From: Ichthyophis bannanicus
Lineage: Eukaryota > Chordata > Amphibia > Gymnophiona > Ichthyophiidae
DNA length: 64,000 bases
Direction: 5' to 3'
Assembly: GCA_033557465.1 (NCBI GenBank)
Contig: CM066043.1
Span: 114,744,778 to 114,808,777 of the forward strand
The notes below the pieces were generated by a model that saw only the letters and a program-made list of their open reading frames with translations, was not told the DNA's origin and made no database searches. The position numbers and the translations under genes were made by a program. Below, in pieces: positions 53,764-64,000 of the stretch (position 1 is its first letter; every line of letters starts with the position of its first letter).

Positions 53764-54301
53764 GAGGAAAAGGAAACCTATATGGTTCTCCAAAGAAGTG
53801 GCTGCACAAATAAAGGCAAAAAAATACAGCTTTCACAAAATTTAGAAAGAGGAACACAGAAAAGAATACAGGATAAAGCTAAAAAAGACAAAAGAGAAAT
53901 AAGGATAGCAAAAGCAAAGGCAGAAGAAAAGATGGCTAAAGATGTGAAGTGTGGAGAGAAATCTTTTTTTCAGGTATATTCGGGAGAAGAGGAACATCAG
54001 AGGTGGAATTGTGAGACTCAAAAGTGCCAAGGATAGATATGTGGAAAGTGACATTGAAAAAACGAAAATGCTAAACAAATACTTCTGTCCTTTTATTCAT
54101 GAAAGAAAATCCTAGAGAAGGACCATGTATGAGTGACAAATATGCAAATGGGAATGGACTAGATACCACACCATTCACAGAAGATGATGTGTTTGAACAG
54201 CTTGCAAAACTGCAAGTGGACAAGGCTATGGGACCAGATGGGATACATCCCAGGATACTGAAAGAGCTCAGAGAGGTTCTGGCAGGGCCTTTAAAGGATG
54301 T
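53764..54301 (+). mobile_element. CR1 LINE, 5' part (split by L1)
   Basis: It begins KRKPIWFSKEVAAQIKAKKY, the linker between endonuclease and RT. It continues to GLDTTPFTEDDVFEQLAKLQ, MGPDGIHPRILKELREVLAG and PLKDV, where the L1-like element interrupts it. ATGTT lies at 53759-53763 and again at 62488-62492, the probable target duplication in the Gypsy. Confidence 0.85.
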
Positions 54302-54583
54302 ATTTTTTTTTTTTGAAACTTTATTTATATATAAACCATCATATACATAACTTTCGACAGAAGCAAACAATATGTACAACACGCCGTAGCAGAGTGGGTT
54401 CTTATCTCCGCCACGGCACTAACCACAAACAGTCATGTATGTAAAACAGAGCTCAAATCGCCCGCAGTTATTATTCATTTTTAGATAGACATTTAATCTA
54501 GGGTGCCCCCCTTAACCTCCCCCACCACCCCCCTCTCCCTCCCCCCCCCCCCCACGTCGTCGCAACCCTTAATCCCACCCAGC

Positions 54584-57500
54584 TCAGTATCCTATATTCA
54601 CAATTTCATTCCGGCAGCGGGGGCTTAAGCTCTGAATATAGGGTTCCCATATTAACATAAAGGTGGACCAATGCTTCACGGAGCCTCGGGCCCACCAACG
54701 CTCGGCCAGCATCAGCTGATGGAAGCCATTGCGCCACTCCAAGAACGTGGGTGGGTTTGGATCCCTCCATCTGTGGAGAATCGGGCCCTTCCCCACCAGA
54801 CAGGCTTTACGCACCAATAACCGCTCCCATTTCCCCACTGGCAGGGTTGGGTGCAATTGATCTAGAATGACTAAAATGTTGGTCCACGGGAATCGTTGCT
54901 GCAGCAACTCCGTTAGGTATCTACGGATACGAAACCAGTAGGGAAGGATGCGCCTGCACTGCCACCACATGTGCGTCAGGGTGGCCAAAGGTAAAGAACA
55001 TCTAGGACATGACCCGTCCTGTGTGATATGACTCCTCAGCGCTCGCCGAGGCGAAAAATGCACTCGTGTCAGGGCCTTATATTGAACTTCCTTCCACCTC
55101 GCTCCCCCTACCAGGGTTGTTATCCGCCCTACTGCTGCACAGATAGTGCCGGGGTCCACCACCCGCCCCAGTTCATCGGCCCACGCCGTCTCCACCCTCC
55201 CATAATCCGGTTGTACCCCGAAACACTCTAACCGAGACTTCAGTCCCGCTATCGCTAGTGGCACTTCGCCCCCCAGGTCAAAAAATTCAAGGAGCTGCGC
55301 CGATCTGTCCCCCCCCCAATTCCCCTTGGGGCAGCTGTGCCACGTAATGAGAGAGCTGGAGGTACGCAAAATATTGAGTAGGGGGTAAGTGAAACTCCTC
55401 CCGGATGGCGGAAAACGGCTTACATTTGCCCGTTAGGTCCACTACATGTCCTAGGGATCGTATTCCCTGTCGATACCATACCTGAAACGCTTTAGTGTCG
55501 GATCCCGGCAGAAAGTGCACGTTTCCCCGAATGGGGAGCCAGCTAGACACCTGCCAGTCCCTTCGCCAAAAACTATTTAATTGTCGCCACGTACGGCGCA
55601 ACGCGTTTAACAAGACGTTTTGTGTAAGGCCTGTAGGCAGTCGTGCACTGTCCGCATGTAGGACCCCCATCAGGGAGAGGGGTGCTACAAAAGCCGCTTC
55701 AAGGCCCCGTGGCGTATAGACATCGGTGTCTCCAAGATAGTCTCCCAAATGACGTGCCTGACACGCCAAAGCGTAAAGCCGTATATCTGGGAGCCCCAGA
55801 CCCCCTCTGCTCCATTTACCTATCATACGGGATAGCGGAATCCGCGCCCTGGCCCCCTTCCACAGGAAACGCTGAATCTCCTTTTCCAACCTAAGCAGAT
55901 CCCGCCGCAGTAACCACACGGGTAGAGTTTGCAACCAGTACAGTATACGAGGCAATTCTCCCCATCAGCGATAAAGGTAACGGATTCCACGCCCTCAGCT
56001 GGCTCCGTACCCCAGATAACACTCTCTCACAGTTAATTTTATAGAGATCCCGCGGTACTCTCGTCAAAATAGCGCCTAAATATTTGAACGTCTGCTCCGC
56101 CCATTTCAGGGGGAAACCCTCCCCCCCCCCCAGTGTCCTCGCAGCTGCCCCGAAACATCTAAAGCCTCTGATTTCTCTTCGTTAATCCGGAGGCCCGCAA
56201 AACTACCAAATAGGCGAAATGCCAGTAACAGCCTAGGCAAAGATTCCCGGGGGGCTAGTAGATGTACCAGCATATCGTCGGCAAAGGCCGACATCTTAAA
56301 CCCTTGGTGGCCAATCTCAATTCCACGAATGTGCGGGTCAAGTTCTATGCGCCTAATTAGGGGGTCTAAGGACAAAACAAACAAGAGAGGGGATAGTGGA
56401 CAACCTTGCCGAGTACCCCTATACAGGGGAAAGGGAGCCGATAAAACCCCATTACAGAGCACTCTAGCCATCGGTGTATCGTAAAGGCTCTTAACCATGT
56501 CACAAAAGGCCTGCCCCAAACCGTACATCGGTAGCAGGTGGTGCAAGTATGTCCAGTTGACCCGGTCAAATGCCTTTTCAGCATCAAAACTCACCAGTAG
56601 GGACTGAAGCCGACGGCCATGCACCCATTCCAATGATGTCAAAATTCTACGAATGTTGCGGACCGCGTAGCGGCCCCGCACAAACCCCACCTGTGAGTCA
56701 TGAACCAGATCCCCCAGTAATCCTGCTAGTCTGTCCGCCAAAACCTTGGCCATCAGCTTCATGTCAAAATTCAGCAGGGAAATCGGCCTATAAGAGGCCG
56801 CCAGCAGCGGGTCTTTGCCTGGCTTTGGTATCAACGTAATATACGCCTGATTTTCCCCCCATCGTCTACCCCTGCCGTCTATTCTTTGCCGGTAAGTGTC
56901 CACTAATAGAGGGCTAACCCAAGGCAACAGTAGTTTATAAAACTCAGCCCCATAACCGTCCGGTCCCGGTGCTTTATAGCAGCTGGCTTTCGTAATTACC
57001 GACTGCACCTCCTCTAAGGTTATCGGACGTCCCAACATGGCCCGTTGGTCGTCGGACGCCTTGGGGAGCCGCAGCCCCTGGAGGTAAGTCTCCATGGTAG
57101 CGGTGTCTGTCTCCCCCGCTGAGTACAGTTTCTGAAAGAAGCCCTTAAAAATCTCACTTATCCCGGCCCGCTGCTGCTGTAATTTCCCGCGGTCGTCCCG
57201 AAGCGCCGCCACCCCCCTCCCACCTCTCTGCCCTTTCAAACAGCGCCCTAATAATTTCCCCGGTTTATCGCCAAAACACTGTAAACGGTATTTATAATAC
57301 ATTATCGATTTCTTGGCTCTCTGATGGAGTAGTTCATTTAAAGCAACCTGTAATTCCCATAATCGTTTTCTGTTGGGCACCGTGGGGGCCTGGCCACTAA
57401 GTACCCGCGCTTGCGACACCTGCTGTTCCAACCGTATAATGTGTTCTGCCATCAATCTCCGCTTCCGAGCCGCATACCCGATGATATCCCGCGCAGCACC

Positions 57501-58375
57501 ACTTTGGCAGTTTCCCAAACCAGCTCTGGGTCATCTTTGTGTACCAGGTGGTTTAATTCAAAGTCTTGCCAGCGCTGGCTCAGAAATTGTTGAAATTTAT
57601 TATCCTGATATAACTCGGTAGGGAACCGCCATATGCGAGATGTTCCGGTCTCACACCCCCAATGTAACTCCAACCATACCATAGCATGGTCGGAGATTTC
57701 CAAAGGTCCTATCCGCGCCTCCTCCACTTGGGCAAAGGTGGACGTGGAGAGCAGAAGGTAATCTAATCGCGCGCTAGTCCCATGCGCCCGCGAAATATGT
57801 GTAAACTCTTTCTCAGAGGGGTGCAGCAGTCGCCATGGATCTACCAAGTGCAAGCGGGCCCGAAAGCGTTGCAGCAGTTGGGAGCCGAGCACCCTGTCTC
57901 TCAGCACCCTGACAGCAGAGGTATCTAACCGCACGTCGAAAACACCATTGAAGTCCCCCCCACCAGCATAGGGACGTCCGGCAGTTGCTCAATTTTGGCT
58001 GCAATGCGGTTAAGAAAATCCCTATCTAATACATTGGGGCCGTAGACATCTCCTAGTATGATGTCCCGGTCTTCCAGTAGCCCATATAATAGCAGAAATT
58101 TCCCATTGGGATCGGCCCACTGACGGTGCAAAGTAAAGCGCACGCGTCTATGTATAAGTATGACCACCCCTCCTTTCTTTCCCAGTGCAGGCGCTCCCCA
58201 TACCTGGCCCACCCAGTCCCGACACAGTTTAGCATGCTCTTCAGCCGTCTGATGGGTCTCTTGGAGTAACGCAATATCACATCGCTGCCGAGCCAATGCC
58301 TTGAGCACTTTATAGCGCTTAATCGGGTTACCCAGTCCACAGACGTTCCAGGTTATTACTCTCAGAGAGTATTTG
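54584..58375 (-). pseudogene. L1-like ORF2 (endonuclease, RT, Cys-rich end), frame-broken
   Basis: The order is: endonuclease with VITWNVCGLGNPIKRYKVL, IALLQETHQ, ILGDVYGPN and ISDHAMVWLELHW. RT with PGPDGYGAEFYK, LIPKPGKDPLLAASYRPISL, SFDAEKAFDRVNW, GTRQGCPLSPLLFVLSLDPL and FADDML. C-terminal domain with LPRILYWLQTLPVWLL and CPRCSLPLATLTHMWWQC. Five frame breaks are seen, at about 57955-57961, 57487, 56121-56131, 55955 and 55309-55317. Three of them coincide with G/C runs of 7-11. No other stops interrupt it. Confidence 0.85.
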
Positions 58376-60257
58376 TTTGTGGATGCCCCCGCTGCCAGCT
58401 CTTCGTGCTCAAGGAGACCCTCCCAGCCCGGGGTCTCCCCAAGTTGTCACTACGATAATAGGAAATAGCCCTTTGCAGAGATTGTAGGGTGCGACGACCT
58501 TTCCCCCCTTCCCCCCCCCCCTAATCTTTTACCCCTTCCCCTATCCCACTTCCCAATGCCCCTCCCCCTACCCCTACCTTCCCCCCCCCCAACCATAAGT
58601 TCCCTCCCGCCATCCCTATTCCCCACCTTCTATCTGCCGGACTCTCTACTCCTACCCCCTCCTAGAAAGCCCTCCCGAGACCCCTCTGAGCTCATCCCCC
58701 AGTCCCCCCCAGACCCTCCAGCCCGTCCTACCGCTAGCACTCCCATCTATGATACCCCTTAGTTATAAATATTGGCCCCTCCCCCCGACCTTCCCCAGGC
58801 CCTCCCCCGTCCCGGTCCCCGCCCAGGGTCCGCTTCGGACTGAATCCGCCACCTAGGCCGGCCCACTGAAGGTGTTCCTTGCCCTACTATGAAAGCGGGC
58901 TCTCTCCTCCTCCAGGGCTTAGCACCTCCATTCCCCCATCACGGTTTACCACTAGCGGAAGCCGCCAGAGGAAGGGCATTCCCCCCCCCCCTTATTCTAT
59001 AGCCCATATACAAAGGACATATATAATCAAATTTCGCATCATTTTGTTTGTAGCAGCATCATAACCCACCTGCACTTTACGCATTAACACACTATGAAAA
59101 ATACTAAATCACCCTACATACAGTACAAGTCATAATGAAAGACAGTCAACAAGAACTCTCGGGGGGGGGGGGGGATTTAACGGAGTGGATACCTTAGCCT
59201 CTCAGTGATTGATCCCAAGTTGCCCAGTGTAAGGTGTAGAGGACAGTAGCCTGTGCTTACTGCCCGGGAGCAATTCACAGGGTGGCCGGACAGGTACACA
59301 AGCCGCCTTAAACTTAAAAGTAAAATTAGATGGCTGCTAGTAATGCCCAGCTGGGTATGGCCTCCAAAGGAGGGGCTTAGTACAAAAAGGCAAATGGGGC
59401 AGGGTCTATATGGGAGAGGCATCTTACAATGTAAAAACGCCTAAGGCATCGTACTCAGTATAGTCCCGGTATATCTAATAGACTCGTGACCAACTAGGCC
59501 CCCTTGGTACTGAAATAAACTTAAATCCTAGAATAATAAAACTCTAAGATAGATGCGGTTCCATACATGTGCCCTTCTCTCAATCTCCGGGAACCCATAT
59601 ATTTGCAAAAAAGCCCCAACAGAGAACGAGGTCTCATAGAGTTGTGTAGCAGCGATTAGCGGGAGCCTGACACAGGTTCATCCACTTCAAGCTAAGCCAA
59701 CAAAGGGAAGGAGTTACCGGGGGGAGCACAGGCCTTCCTCCAAACTGCCACCATCCCCCTGGCCCTCTCCCATTACCCAATGGGCCGTGCCTACCTGGCT
59801 ATGATGCCTACGAAACGACCCCGGGCCTGGGTGGAGGAACCCCCTCCCCCTCAAGTAAGAAGGAGGAACCAGGCTCCTAACTTCACCTCAAGGCATAGAT
59901 GGGGGGGATCCACCTCCTCCGGAGCAGGTCACTCGTCCCTCCGAGAGAGGCCACCCGCCGCCATCTTGGGTCTTCCATGCCAGTTACAAACACAGACCAT
60001 ACGGATCTCCCAGGACCCAGTGCGCAGTAGAGAGTGAACAGGGGGAGATCAAAGAAAAGGTTCTAGGTAACTGAATACGATGTTGCCAGAAACAGGAATC
60101 AATTTGTTACTGTTACTCAAAATAGGAGACACAAAGTAACTAGACCACGGCAAAACACTCCCGGGCCAATGTTAATTTATATGTCCCTCCGAGTGCTGTC
60201 CAACAGAAAGTCTGAGCACCGGAGAGTGCTAAGGCAGAATAAATCAGATAGTATGAG
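58376..60257 (-). other. Inter-ORF region of the L1-like element
   Basis: About 1.9 kb without a convincing frame. 58500-58850 is nearly pure pyrimidine on the plus strand and a G13 run lies at about 59161-59173. It is far longer than the inter-ORF spacers known from mammalian L1. It is either a normal trait of this lineage or a further insertion I cannot name. Confidence 0.5.
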
Positions 60258-61100
60258 TCACTGCACTGCTGTTTTCTGAAGATAGAGCCGATTCACATAT
60301 TCTTCTGCTGCAGAGGCTGAATCAAAAGTGCGGTGAGCTCCTTCACTAAGCACGTGGAGTCGAGCAGGGTACTGCACGGAAAACCGAATGCCGGCATCAA
60401 TCAGCTTTTCACAAAGGGGGGCATATTCTTTCCTTTTCCGGCTTAAGGCAACTGAATAATCTTGAGCTATGCGAAGTTTGGCATTATTAAACACCACTTC
60501 CCCTTTTTGCCGTGCTGTTTTTAGGAGCAACTCCTTTTGCGGGTAGTGAAGGAATTTTGCCAGCACTATTCTGGGGCGGGAGTCTCGATGTTGTTTGACA
60601 CCAATCCGGTGTACTCTTTCAATATGAATTGTACCTCCCAATGTGCTTTCCTCCACGATCTGCCGGATTAAAGCCTCTAAGTAACCTCGCAGGTCCTTGT
60701 CCAGTGTAGTCTCGGGGATCCCCAGAAAGCGCAGGTTATTGCGCCGAGACCTATTCTCCAGGTCCTCCAGTTTCGCCTCTTGTTGAGATAATTGGGCCCG
60801 CATGCTCGCCACCTCCGCCGTCAGTGTCTCTACCTTTTCCTCTGCTCGCCCCACACGTTCTTCGGCTTCCTGCTGTCTCTGACTCAGCGTGTCAAATGCC
60901 GCCTTCAGCCCATCCATTTTCACGTGGAGGGCTTCAAATTGCGGCATTAAGGCAGTCTTTAGAGCCGCGGACATCTCATCGAGTGAGGCTGGGGATTTCG
61001 GCGACTGCGGTGATGCCGGCCCCTGGGCTGAGTCAGCCATCTTAGTTGAGCCAGTCTCCCGCTCTCGATCTCTCCGCAATGTTTTCACTGCAGTGGCCAT
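60258..61100 (-). CDS. L1-like ORF1p (RNA-binding chaperone)
   Basis: An intact 280-residue frame starts at ATG 61100; the frame is open 14 codons further upstream but has no ATG there. It has a proline-rich N-terminus, a coiled coil at about residues 50-130 (heptads such as EERVGRAEEKVETLTAEVAS), an RRM with RRNNLRFLGIPE, and a C-terminal domain with RPRIVLAKFLHYPQKELLL and RIAQDYS. That is the domain order of L1 ORF1p, which trimerises and coats L1 RNA. Intactness supports a young element. Confidence 0.9.
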   Translation of the reverse strand: MATAVKTLRRDRERETGSTKMADSAQGPASPQSPKSPASLDEMSAALKTALMPQFEALHVKMDGLKAAFDTLSQRQQEAEERVGRAEEKVETLTAEVASMRAQLSQQEAKLEDLENRSRRNNLRFLGIPETTLDKDLRGYLEALIRQIVEESTLGGTIHIERVHRIGVKQHRDSRPRIVLAKFLHYPQKELLLKTARQKGEVVFNNAKLRIAQDYSVALSRKRKEYAPLCEKLIDAGIRFSVQYPARLHVLSEGAHRTFDSASAAEEYVNRLYLQKTAVQ

Positions 61101-61272
61101 GCGGTCAGATTGCCAACCTGCACTAGTAGACTCTGCCGGCAAGCTGATTCAGTTATTGGCGTTTTCGGCGGTATTGGTAATAATAAACGGTACTAAATCG
61201 CCGGTAACGTCTGAGGGTTCAGGAGCGAGCTCAGGATGCGACCTCTATGGTGTGCGCATCACGTGGTCTCTC

Positions 61273-62487
61273 TTAAAGGATGTTTTTTAATAGATCCTTC
61301 GAGATGGGGGAGGTTCCACAGGATTTGAAAAGGGGCCGATGTGGTACTTCTTCACAAAAGTGGTAATAGAGAAAAGTTGACAAACTATAGGTCAGTAAGC
61401 TTCACCTCTGTGGTGGGAAAAGTAATGGAGATGCTCTTGAAAGAAAGAACAGTGGACTTTCTGCAAACCAATGAATTGCAAGATCGGAGGCAACATGGTT
61501 TTACCAGGGGAGGATCATACCAAACAAATTTGATTGTGTTCATTGACTGGGTGACCAGAGAACTAGATCAAGGGCATGCAACGGATGTAATATTCTTAGA
61601 TTTCAGCAAAGCTTTTGATACCGTTCCTCATAGTAGGCTTATCAATTAACTGAGAAGCCTCAGGATAGGTCCCAAAGTGGTGAACTGGATCAGAAATTGG
61701 TTGACTAACAGATGACAGAAGATGGTGGTAAATGGAAGTCATTCAGAAGAAAGGAAGGTATATAGTGGCGTGCCTCAGGGATCAGTCCTGGGACCGACAC
61801 TGTTCAATGTATTTGTAAGTGATATTGCGGAAGGTCTGAATGGAAAAGTCTATATTTTTGCAGATAACACAAACATTTGCAATAGCATGGACATTTCTGA
61901 GGGAGTGGACAACATGAGGAAAGATCTAAAAACCTGGAAGAATGATCAAACGCTTGAAAGTTATGATTTAATGCGAAGAAGTGCAGAGTCATGCACTTGG
62001 GATGCCTTGCGTCTGGAGGCCCTCGCAATGCGCTCCCCAGCCCGGTAGGGAGGTGTCCATGGTGAAAACCTGCTGGGGGGTGGATGCCTGGAAGGGCATC
62101 CTGGCCTGAAGGTGACATGGGCTCTGCCACCATCCGATGAAGCTGCAAGATGGTAAACTTAAAAACAGCAGAAAATACTTTTTCATTGAAAGGGTGGTGG
62201 ATGCTTGGAATGCCCACCTGATGAGGTGGTGGGGGCAAATACAGTGACAGAATTCAAAATGGCATGGGACAGACACAGTGAATCCTTTTATAGCAAGAGG
62301 ATGAAATCAAAGCAAACATAAATATCTTTTAGTAGAGGAGGACTGACCTGCACGTAGCAGCAGATACGACCCTAAATACAGGCATAGAGGGGCGGTGACC
62401 TGCACGGAGCTGCAGTTAAAACCACTCTAGCCACCTTACTGGGCAGACTAGATGGACCATTCTGGTCTTTATCTGCCACCATATACT
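61273..62487 (+). mobile_element. CR1 LINE, 3' part (split by L1)
   Basis: It resumes exactly at the duplicated TTAAAGGATGT and reads [59 protein letters not shown] and IFADNTNICN (N for the second catalytic D). At about 62010-62125 the expected C-terminal domain is replaced by unrelated sequence. Then [17 protein letters not shown] sequence and the CR1 3' end (TGGGCAGACTAGATGGACC, ATATACTATGTT) follow. Confidence 0.85.
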
Positions 62488-62492
62488 ATGTT

Positions 62493-63545
62493 AAAATTTG
62501 ACTTTCTTCCGTTTATCTGACTGGGCAATCATGTAATTAACAGGCCCTACTTTCTCTTTCACCTTAGGGCCCTTGTCATTTACAGAGCAACTTGCTCTTG
62601 AGGGCATTCCTGAGCAAACTGTCCCTGGGTTCCAGACTTAAAAGCGATGAAGGGGTCATGGCTGGGGCCATGCCTTCACCTAGGAGGTGACTTTGGGGGT
62701 CGGAACATGGGAGCCAACATCCATTCTGGCTTCCCCTTCCGTCCTCCTGGGCTAACGGGTGACGTCTTCCCTTTCTCACTGTCCGATTCAGTCACCAGCT
62801 AGGCTTTGTAATACCCTTTGGCTATTTCCTGTGCACTCTCCAGTGTAAGCTTGGGGTGCTGACGTACCCACTCTTTCATTGGGATGGTGAATCCCTCCAA
62901 AAACTGCTCCAATAGCACAATCTTGGCTTTCTCAGGCCCAGTCTTTCCCTCTGGTTGCAGCCACTTCCGTGCAAGATCCTTCAACTGATAGAGGGACCTC
63001 TGAGGTCTGTCTTTTAGATGGGACCCCCCTCCCTTTCTGAATCGCCGGTGGTAGAACTCTGGGGTACAGCCGGCCCTTTTCAGTATGGCACCTTGGCAGC
63101 TGCATATATAGCTCACCCATCTGGACTGGCATCTTGGAATGCAGCCTGACCGCTGCCCAGCAGCAAAGTCCCCAAATAAGAGGTCCATGTCACATCTGGT
63201 CACCCAGCAATGTGGGAGATTCGTTCAAATTTCACCAAAAAATGATCCAATTCATCTTCTGCCATCATTTTAAGAAGCACTTGCACTGGAGGGTGGCGTT
63301 GCGGTCTCTGAACAAGATTCTAATCTGCTGTTGCTGTCCTTCCAGCAGGGCACGGTGAAACTGCTGCTGACATTGTTGGTGTTGCTCCTGATACTGTTGT
63401 TGTTGCTATTGCCCTTCTGCCAGAAGCTGGAGGAGCCGCTCCATTCTGGCTTGTCACTGTTCTCTTGCAATGCCACCACAGCTTCCTCTTCTGCAGCTGG
63501 GTTAACCCTGCATTATTCCAGCTCCAACAAACGTTTAGCAGCCTC
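62493..63545 (-). mobile_element. Gmr1-like Gypsy, gag fused to integrase tail
   Basis: On the minus strand: a Gln-rich coiled region, a SCAN-like capsid segment (RPQRSLYQLKDLARKWLQPE and LLEQFLEGFTIPMKEWVRQH), and a worn zinc-knuckle region (GQFAQECPQEQ). Then, within about 30 codons, the integrase C-terminal motif KVGPVNYMIAQSDKRKK. Protease and the integrase core are therefore missing (internal deletion). The SCAN domain of vertebrate zinc-finger proteins is known to derive from Gmr1-like gag, which fits. Frames are broken. Confidence 0.75.
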
Positions 63546-64000
63546 TAGTGACCAAAACAAAGCCTGTCTGTAAGGCACTAACTATACTTTCTTCAAGCTC
63601 CCTAACTAGGGTAAAGCTAACCCTCTTAGCCCATACAAACAAACACAAAAATCCTGACTTGCTATAGAGGCACAGCCCTGGAGGGACGTGAATTTGCCAT
63701 CAGTCACGTGGTTAGAGGAACTTCCCAAGTTATCACTATATGTGGTAATGTGGCATGTGGTGGGAAGGAGTTTTCTTTACAATACAGGCCAGACAGCAGT
63801 TCAATGTAAATAAAAGCAGTTTTTATTCTGTCCCAGCTTGTTAAACCTCCACAAGCTAGTTCTCCCAGTCCTTCCTCCAGCCCCAGTTAAAGTTCCTACC
63901 TCAGGACTCCTTTGCACACCTTGCCTTGGAAGAATTTCTGACTCCACAGGCCTCTCTCCCTCCTGTGTTCTTAACTTCTCCCTGTGATCCATACCCTCCC
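63546..64000 (-). other. Gypsy 5' leader, possible LTR piece
   Basis: Upstream of gag on the minus strand is a stretch with an AATAAA at 63827-63822, followed by a CACATGCCACATTACCACA end. That would suit the R/U5 part of an LTR. No partner LTR or primer-binding site was confirmed, and the window edge cuts it. Confidence 0.3.

Larger units (their letters stand above)
54302..61272 (-). mobile_element. Nearly full-length L1/Tx1-like LINE
   Basis: A 6.97-kb insertion is flanked by the direct repeat TTAAAGGATGT (54291-54301 and 61273-61283). On the minus strand: 5' UTR (61272-61101), ORF1 (61100-60258), a 1.9-kb stretch without long frames, ORF2 (about 58375-54584), a 3' UTR, and a 12-nt poly(A) at 54314-54303. 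It lies inside a CR1 that lies inside a Gypsy, so it is the youngest of the three. The frames suggest a recent insertion. Confidence 0.9.

Noticed and set aside
53759..62492. Longer target duplication for the CR1 insertion
   Set aside because: Only ATGTT is clearly shared, and part of it overlaps the CR1 tail motif, so the duplication may be as short as a few bases.

Overview
This is a vertebrate nuclear window: two spliced genes with short exons in the order MRPL18 then PNLDC1, embedded in many kinds of decayed retrotransposon. The mix (DIRS tyrosine-recombinase elements, CR1, L2-like, R4-like and L1/Tx1-like LINEs, a Gmr1-like Gypsy, 5S- and tRNA-derived SINEs) suggests an amphibian, most likely a caecilian. 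That assignment is inference from repeat style, not proven.

Host genes, both on the minus strand. MRPL18 (mitochondrial ribosomal protein uL18m) can be read completely in four exons: 46127-46061, 43094-42911, 30731-30500 and 26715-26644. All phases agree and give a 184-residue product. Intron 3 appears to use a GC-AG splice pair. A poly(A) signal lies 118 bp past the stop, and a YY1/ETS/CCAAT-type promoter lies upstream. PNLDC1 (the piRNA 3'-end trimming PARN-like nuclease) follows in the same orientation with its first six coding exons: 20448-20373, 18338-18287, 17997-17924, 17132-17099, 16953-16830 and 15151-15063. Its remaining exons are not recognisable here, so intron 6 probably runs from 15062 past the left edge. 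Its upstream region holds a perfect CRE and, further out, a perfect 85-bp inverted repeat.

Layout. 1-1.2 kb: LINE tail and unassigned sequence. 1.2-5.9 kb: decayed DIRS element (minus). 6.5-11.7 kb: an old L2-like LINE split by three short LINE tails and by a young L2-like LINE with an open 809-codon frame and an 8-bp target duplication. 11.8-13.7 kb: CR1 (minus). 15.0-20.8 kb: PNLDC1 exons. 21.9-23.0 kb: another CR1. 24.9-25.35 kb: SINE cluster. 26.5-46.3 kb: MRPL18, whose introns hold CR1, L2-like and R4-like LINEs and palindromic elements. 46.7-48.5 kb: second DIRS element. 52.8-63.5 kb: a three-level nest in which a Gmr1-like Gypsy (minus) is split by a CR1 (plus), itself split by a nearly full-length L1-like element (minus), with duplicated target bases at both nested insertions.

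No bacterial genes, CRISPR array or canonical rRNA/tRNA gene is present. The most notable items are the GC-AG intron, the perfect hairpin upstream of PNLDC1, the Gypsy/CR1/L1 nest, the L1 ORF2 frame breaks that fall on G/C homopolymers, and two SINE types that share one core.
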